DNA from: Aquimarina atlantica
Lineage (GTDB): Bacteria; Bacteroidota; Bacteroidia; Flavobacteriales; Flavobacteriaceae
Assembly (NCBI RefSeq): GCF_000626715.1
Contig: NZ_AQRA01000006.1
Location: 186,001-250,000 of the forward strand
Length of the DNA stretch: 64,000 nt
Direction: 5' to 3'
The position numbers were made by a program, and so were the translations under genes. Shown here piece after piece: positions 61,378 to 64,000 of this stretch. Numbering within the stretch: the first letter of the stretch is position 1; every line of letters starts with the position of its first letter. The notes below the pieces were generated by a model. That model was given only the letters and a program-made list of their open reading frames with translations, searched no databases and was not told the origin of the DNA.

Positions 61378-61884
61378 TTATTTATTTGGTGTTTTAGGGT
61401 CGGTGTTGATTGATCTTGGTATGATCAAATCGGGATTACATAAATTATTATAATTAGTAGTATCGTCGTTATCATATACAGGATTCTCAGAAATATCAGG
61501 TGGTGGTGGAGCACCTCCTTCACCGATGGTAGCACTACTTTCGGCATCAAGAACAGCTTCGTTTTCGTTTTTAGGAGGAGAAGGAGCCTGATCACAAGGG
61601 ATGTACCATATATCAACATATGGGCAACTGGTTTCGGCGGTTAATACATATCTAAACCAATGCTTTCTTGCAATACCAGCAATCTTCTGTTTGTAACTAT
61701 GACTTCTAAAAGTATCATAACGTACGTAAATTTTTTTGCTACAAAATTCTATTCCAGGACCTATTGTTGATAATTTGTTTGTAATTATATCTTCTTGTTT
61801 TTCTAGAGGTAATTCATCTTTAGAGCAGCTTTGTATCCCAATTACAAAAACCACCGCTAAACATAATAATGCGATTTTTTTCAT
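61378..61884 (-). CDS. Small lipoprotein in the CHAT/sigma locus
   Basis: 168 aa from Met at 61884; the frame extends far upstream but the lipoprotein signal MKKIALLCLAVVFVIGIQSC starts here. The mature part has four further Cys (FCSKKIYVRYD, SCPYVDIWYIPC, NLC), a proline-rich stretch GGAPPPPD and an Asp/Asn-rich tail. No family is recognised. It lies just upstream of the CHAT gene on the same strand (40-nt gap) and is divergent from the ECF sigma gene; a GGTAAC box stands 56 nt before its start. Confidence 0.7.
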   Translation of the reverse strand: MKKIALLCLAVVFVIGIQSCSKDELPLEKQEDIITNKLSTIGPGIEFCSKKIYVRYDTFRSHSYKQKIAGIARKHWFRYVLTAETSCPYVDIWYIPCDQAPSPPKNENEAVLDAESSATIGEGGAPPPPDISENPVYDNDDTTNYNNLCNPDLIIPRSINTDPKTPNK

Positions 61885-61939
61885 TCTTAATGTTTTTTGT
61901 TTACTAAATTTATTAGTATGTTTCCTCAATATAACTTTT

Positions 61940-61945
61940 GTTACC
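61940..61945 (-). promoter_or_regulatory. GTAAC box in the lipoprotein/sigma divergent promoter region
   Basis: GGTAAC on the minus strand, 55 nt before the lipoprotein start. The same hexamer occurs upstream of two peptide hairpins. Possible autoregulatory ECF site (inference). Confidence 0.35.
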
Positions 61946-61960
61946 ATGCAAAAGTAAAAA

Positions 61961-62545
61961 ATGTTAAATACGTTTTTGATGCCCAAAGAAGAAACAAACA
62001 TTTTAAAACAATTAGCAGATGGAAATAAGATCGTTATACAGGAATTGTATACAGCTGTTTTTCCTAAAGTTGTAAGTTTTATTTTAAAAAATAAAGGAGA
62101 TCGAGCAGATGCAGAAGATATTTTTCAAAAAGCATTGTTGCAATTAATAGCTAGATATAAAGTAAAAAGCTTTATTATAGAATCCTCTTTTGAGGCTTAT
62201 CTTTTTACAGTTTGCAAGAATTTGTGGAGAAGAGAGCTAAATAAAGAAAAAAAGAGGGTAACAAATGATGCTGTTGTTGAACTATCTAGAGAAGAGGATG
62301 ATATGACTATGGCTGCTTTGGAACAAGAAAAATGGGAGTTGTTTCAGGAAAAATTAAATGAAATATCAGATAATTGTAAACAATTACTTCAATTATTTTT
62401 TCAGAAAACTCCTTATAAGAAAATTGTGGAAAAACTAGGATATAGCTCGGATAATGTGGTGAGACAACGTATATTTAATTGTAAATCTCAACTTGCCAAA
62501 TTGATCAAGAAAGATCCAAGGTATAATGATATAAAAGAATTATGA
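61961..62545 (+). CDS. ECF-type RNA polymerase sigma-70 factor
   Basis: 194 aa. Sigma region 2 (ILKNKGDRADAEDIFQKALLQLIARY, YLFTVCKNLWRRE) and region 4 (FFQKTPYKKIVEKLGYSSDNVVRQRIFNCKSQL) are present with no region 1 or 3, the ECF plan. The start may be at 61979 (MPKEETNI) rather than 61961. Its stop overlaps the start of the membrane anti-sigma/TPR gene by 4 nt (ATGA), the usual sigma/anti-sigma coupling. It may control the GG-peptide promoters bearing GTAAC boxes, which is inference. Confidence 0.9.
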   Translation: MLNTFLMPKEETNILKQLADGNKIVIQELYTAVFPKVVSFILKNKGDRADAEDIFQKALLQLIARYKVKSFIIESSFEAYLFTVCKNLWRRELNKEKKRVTNDAVVELSREEDDMTMAALEQEKWELFQEKLNEISDNCKQLLQLFFQKTPYKKIVEKLGYSSDNVVRQRIFNCKSQLAKLIKKDPRYNDIKEL

Positions 62546-63336
62546 ACAACTCTTTGTTAGAAATAGAGAAATATTTAGATGGAGAGATGTCTGATGAAGA
62601 AAAACAGACGTTTGAAACAAAGATTGATTCTGATCCTTTGCTAGCCAGAGAATTAAAGTTTCAGAAAGAAATGCGTGTTATTTATGATAATCAAAAATGG
62701 TTAGAAGGTGATAAAAAAGCATTAGAAAAAGAGAAATCACAGCAAATGCTATCTTTTTTTAAAAGCGAGGAGGCTAATGTTTTAAAGAATACAATTGAAG
62801 AAGTAGTATCACAAAATAGATCTAATTCTGGAAATAGAAATTTATTATTTGTAAGTATAGCGGCCACTGTAGCTATTTTGATTGCCATATCGGTATTCTT
62901 GTTTAAAAGCCCTTCTTATGAAGATTTATATACAGATTATATCAATATTGAAAATATACCTTCTTTGGTTTCTAGAGGAAATACTAATGGACTACTTGAA
63001 GAAGCACAATTAGAATTTGAAAATAAGAAATATAAAGAGGCAATTCATAAGTTTAAAGTATATCAGCAAAATGAAGTGTCAATCAATCCATTAACATATA
63101 TTTATTTAGGAGTTTCATATCTAGAAATGCATCAATATGAAAATGCATTACTCCAGTTTGAGCAATTGTCAAAATCTAACACATTACAAAGTAAAAAAGC
63201 AGATTGGTATAAAGTAATGGTCTTTCTGAAGCAAAAAGATAAAAACAAACTATTAGAAACTTTACAATATATAATTGCAGATAAAAGCAATTACAATTTT
63301 AACAAAGCACAGCAACTTTTGAAAGAAATTGATTGA
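62542..63336 (+). CDS. Anti-sigma-like membrane protein with periplasmic TPR domain
   Basis: 264 aa. The cytoplasmic N-terminal 90 residues (LLEIEKYLDGEMSDEEKQTFE...) resemble the short helical region of anti-sigma factors without a zinc-binding HxxxCxxC. One membrane helix (about 97-115, LLFVSIAATVAILIAISVFLF is split across it) leads to a periplasmic part with TPR units (about 150-260). It overlaps the ECF sigma gene by 4 nt and likely restrains it in response to an envelope signal, perhaps shared with the TPR-CHAT protein. Confidence 0.8.
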   Translation: MNNSLLEIEKYLDGEMSDEEKQTFETKIDSDPLLARELKFQKEMRVIYDNQKWLEGDKKALEKEKSQQMLSFFKSEEANVLKNTIEEVVSQNRSNSGNRNLLFVSIAATVAILIAISVFLFKSPSYEDLYTDYINIENIPSLVSRGNTNGLLEEAQLEFENKKYKEAIHKFKVYQQNEVSINPLTYIYLGVSYLEMHQYENALLQFEQLSKSNTLQSKKADWYKVMVFLKQKDKNKLLETLQYIIADKSNYNFNKAQQLLKEID

Positions 63337-63378
63337 TAATTATAGATGTCGCTAAATATAATATGATATACAATATAG

Positions 63379-63412
63379 AAAAAGGCTTTGGGTAACTCCA
63401 AAGCCTTTTTTG
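63379..63412 (+). terminator. Bidirectional terminator between the anti-sigma and peptide genes
   Basis: AAAAAGGCTTTGG (63379-63391) pairs with CCAAAGCCTTTTT (63398-63410), T run after, A run before. Confidence 0.85.
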
Positions 63413-63431
63413 ATTTGAATTAGGAAATAAA

Positions 63432-63650
63432 TTATGCCCAGACACCGCCTCCATTTCCATCTCCTCCGCATTGTATAGCATCATATATTATAGCGGCACA
63501 ATTTAGGTAATTGCCATTGTTTAGTCGAGCAGTTGTACCACTACAACTATAAGTACATCGAATTAGAGTAGGATGCCCTCCTTTTACTGATTTTTGTTTG
63601 TCTTTGTTCAATTTCTGAACCCCTTCTACTTTTAAGATTTTTTTAAACAT
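63432..63650 (-). CDS. Double-glycine leader peptide (type ILxx), four Cys
   Basis: 72 aa. Leader MFKKILKVEGVQKLNKDKQK then SVKGG, ending at Gly24-Gly25. The 47-residue core HPTLIRCTYSCSGTT... has four Cys and ends GGDGNGGGVWA. Leader hairpin copy 6 lies 44 nt before its start codon with a GTAAC box 28 nt beyond. It converges on the anti-sigma gene across a shared terminator, which places a peptide gene on both sides of the CHAT-sigma module. Confidence 0.75.
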   Translation of the reverse strand: MFKKILKVEGVQKLNKDKQKSVKGGHPTLIRCTYSCSGTTARLNNGNYLNCAAIIYDAIQCGGDGNGGGVWA

Positions 63651-63694
63651 AAATAAAGTTAAATAATGATTTTGTGTAATCTCGAAATGTTTTG

Positions 63695-63715
63695 AGGCAT
63701 TCGAGTGTTATGCCT
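63695..63715 (-). promoter_or_regulatory. Peptide-leader hairpin, copy 6
   Basis: On the minus strand AGGCAT, 9-nt loop, ATGCCT (perfect stem), then CAAAACATTTCG. Relative to copy 1 two base pairs are exchanged on both sides. Confidence 0.72.
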
Positions 63716-63743
63716 ATTTATTTATGTTTTGATTAGAGGTAAT

Positions 63744-63748
63744 GTTAC
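63744..63748 (-). promoter_or_regulatory. GTAAC box upstream of hairpin copy 6
   Basis: AGAGTAACATTA on the minus strand, 28 nt before the hairpin. Confidence 0.4.
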
Positions 63749-63856
63749 TCTTAATTATTTGTTAATTATTAGATTACTTGTCTTAAGCGCTTATTTAAGG
63801 TATTAAAAAAAATATTTCTTTGTTTTATTTTTAGATTAAAACCACCTACAATTTCC

Positions 63857-63864
63857 TATCTTTG
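63857..63864 (+). promoter_or_regulatory. Candidate -7 box of the cyclophilin gene
   Basis: TATCTTTG fits TAnnTTTG and lies 32 nt before the ATG at 63897. Confidence 0.5.
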
Positions 63865-63896
63865 CAACTTGTTTAAACTTAAATAAAAGGACTGTC

Positions 63897-64000
63897 ATGC
63901 AAGACGGATTATACGCAAAATTTAATACTTCAAAAGGAAGTATATTAGTAAATCTAGAATATAAAAAAACACCAGGAACAGTAGGTAATTTTGTTGGCCT
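63897..64000 (+). CDS. Cyclophilin-type peptidyl-prolyl isomerase (3' end missing)
   Basis: The first 34 codons are visible: MQDGLYAKFNTSKGSILVNL and onward to KTPGTVGNFVGL at the right edge. GSILVNLEYKKTPGTVGNFV is the conserved cyclophilin N-terminal strand and helix. There is no signal peptide in the visible part, so a cytoplasmic enzyme is likely; flavobacterial homologues often carry a second FKBP domain, which cannot be checked here. A TATCTTTG -7 box precedes it. Confidence 0.85.
   Translation, partial: MQDGLYAKFNTSKGSILVNLEYKKTPGTVGNFVG

Noticed and set aside
61425..61957. Open frames at 61425-61619 and 61736-61957
   Set aside because: Shadows of the lipoprotein gene; no independent start context or family resemblance.
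63299..63484. 61-codon minus-strand frame across the terminator at 63379
   Set aside because: Spans a bidirectional terminator and overlaps two better-supported genes.

Overview
The window is AT-rich chromosomal DNA from a member of the Bacteroidota, most likely a marine Flavobacteriaceae. The evidence is a PorP/SprF-OmpA pair typical of type IX secretion and gliding, a type IX (Por) C-terminal sorting domain, DUF2723, DUF4369 and OMP-beta-barrel families, and promoters of the TTTG-N19-TAnnTTTG type (clearest before tRNA-Thr). The protein sequences look like Aquimarina or a close relative, but that genus call is a guess from memory.

Layout. 0-5 kb: a 5'-truncated PorP/SprF protein, an OmpA/PD40 protein, then idi, a 6-pyruvoyl-tetrahydropterin-synthase-like gene, a Bcp peroxiredoxin, a small conserved protein and tRNA-Thr(TGT). 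5-6 kb: two divergent double-glycine (GG) leader peptides. 6-23 kb: housekeeping and secreted enzymes (DUF819 permease, M61 peptidase, HAD phosphatase, S1/P1 nuclease, astacin, beta-lactamase-like hydrolase, S9 peptidase), an AraC regulator with a MauE/DoxX-like target, and a compact MarR regulon with three copies of one palindromic operator. 23-46 kb: DUF2723 protein, membrane LuxR protein, htpG, a TPR histidine kinase/response regulator pair, a KASIII enzyme, an outer-membrane beta-barrel receptor, a sodium symporter, a MacB/LolD-type ATPase, a PAS protein, an ABC-F protein and a secreted C-type-lectin protein. 46-56 kb: lnt, then a peptide locus, then pssA, lptB, an AhpD-like protein, tatC, kdsD-like and recQ. 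56.6-63.7 kb: a peptide island next to a CHAT-TPR protein, a lipoprotein, an ECF sigma factor and an anti-sigma/TPR membrane protein. The window ends inside a cyclophilin-type peptidyl-prolyl isomerase.

The most unusual content is eleven intact short Cys-rich GG-leader peptides plus one decayed copy, spread over four loci. They fall into two leader types: an ILNL...INGG type and an LxLxK...KGG type like Bacteroidota class I lanthipeptides. No modification enzyme or C39-type exporter is encoded here. Six of them carry the same element 40-44 nt before the start codon: a 6-bp stem with a 9-nt loop, followed in most copies by AAATGTT. The stem sequence changes between copies while pairing is kept, which points to a conserved RNA or DNA hairpin. 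Three of these hairpins also have a GTAAC box 27-29 nt upstream, and an ECF sigma factor is encoded alongside. The island beside recQ is flanked by a second, diverged copy of the recQ 3' end, which suggests insertion at that site.

All assignments come from reading the sequence and from memory of protein families. No database search was run.
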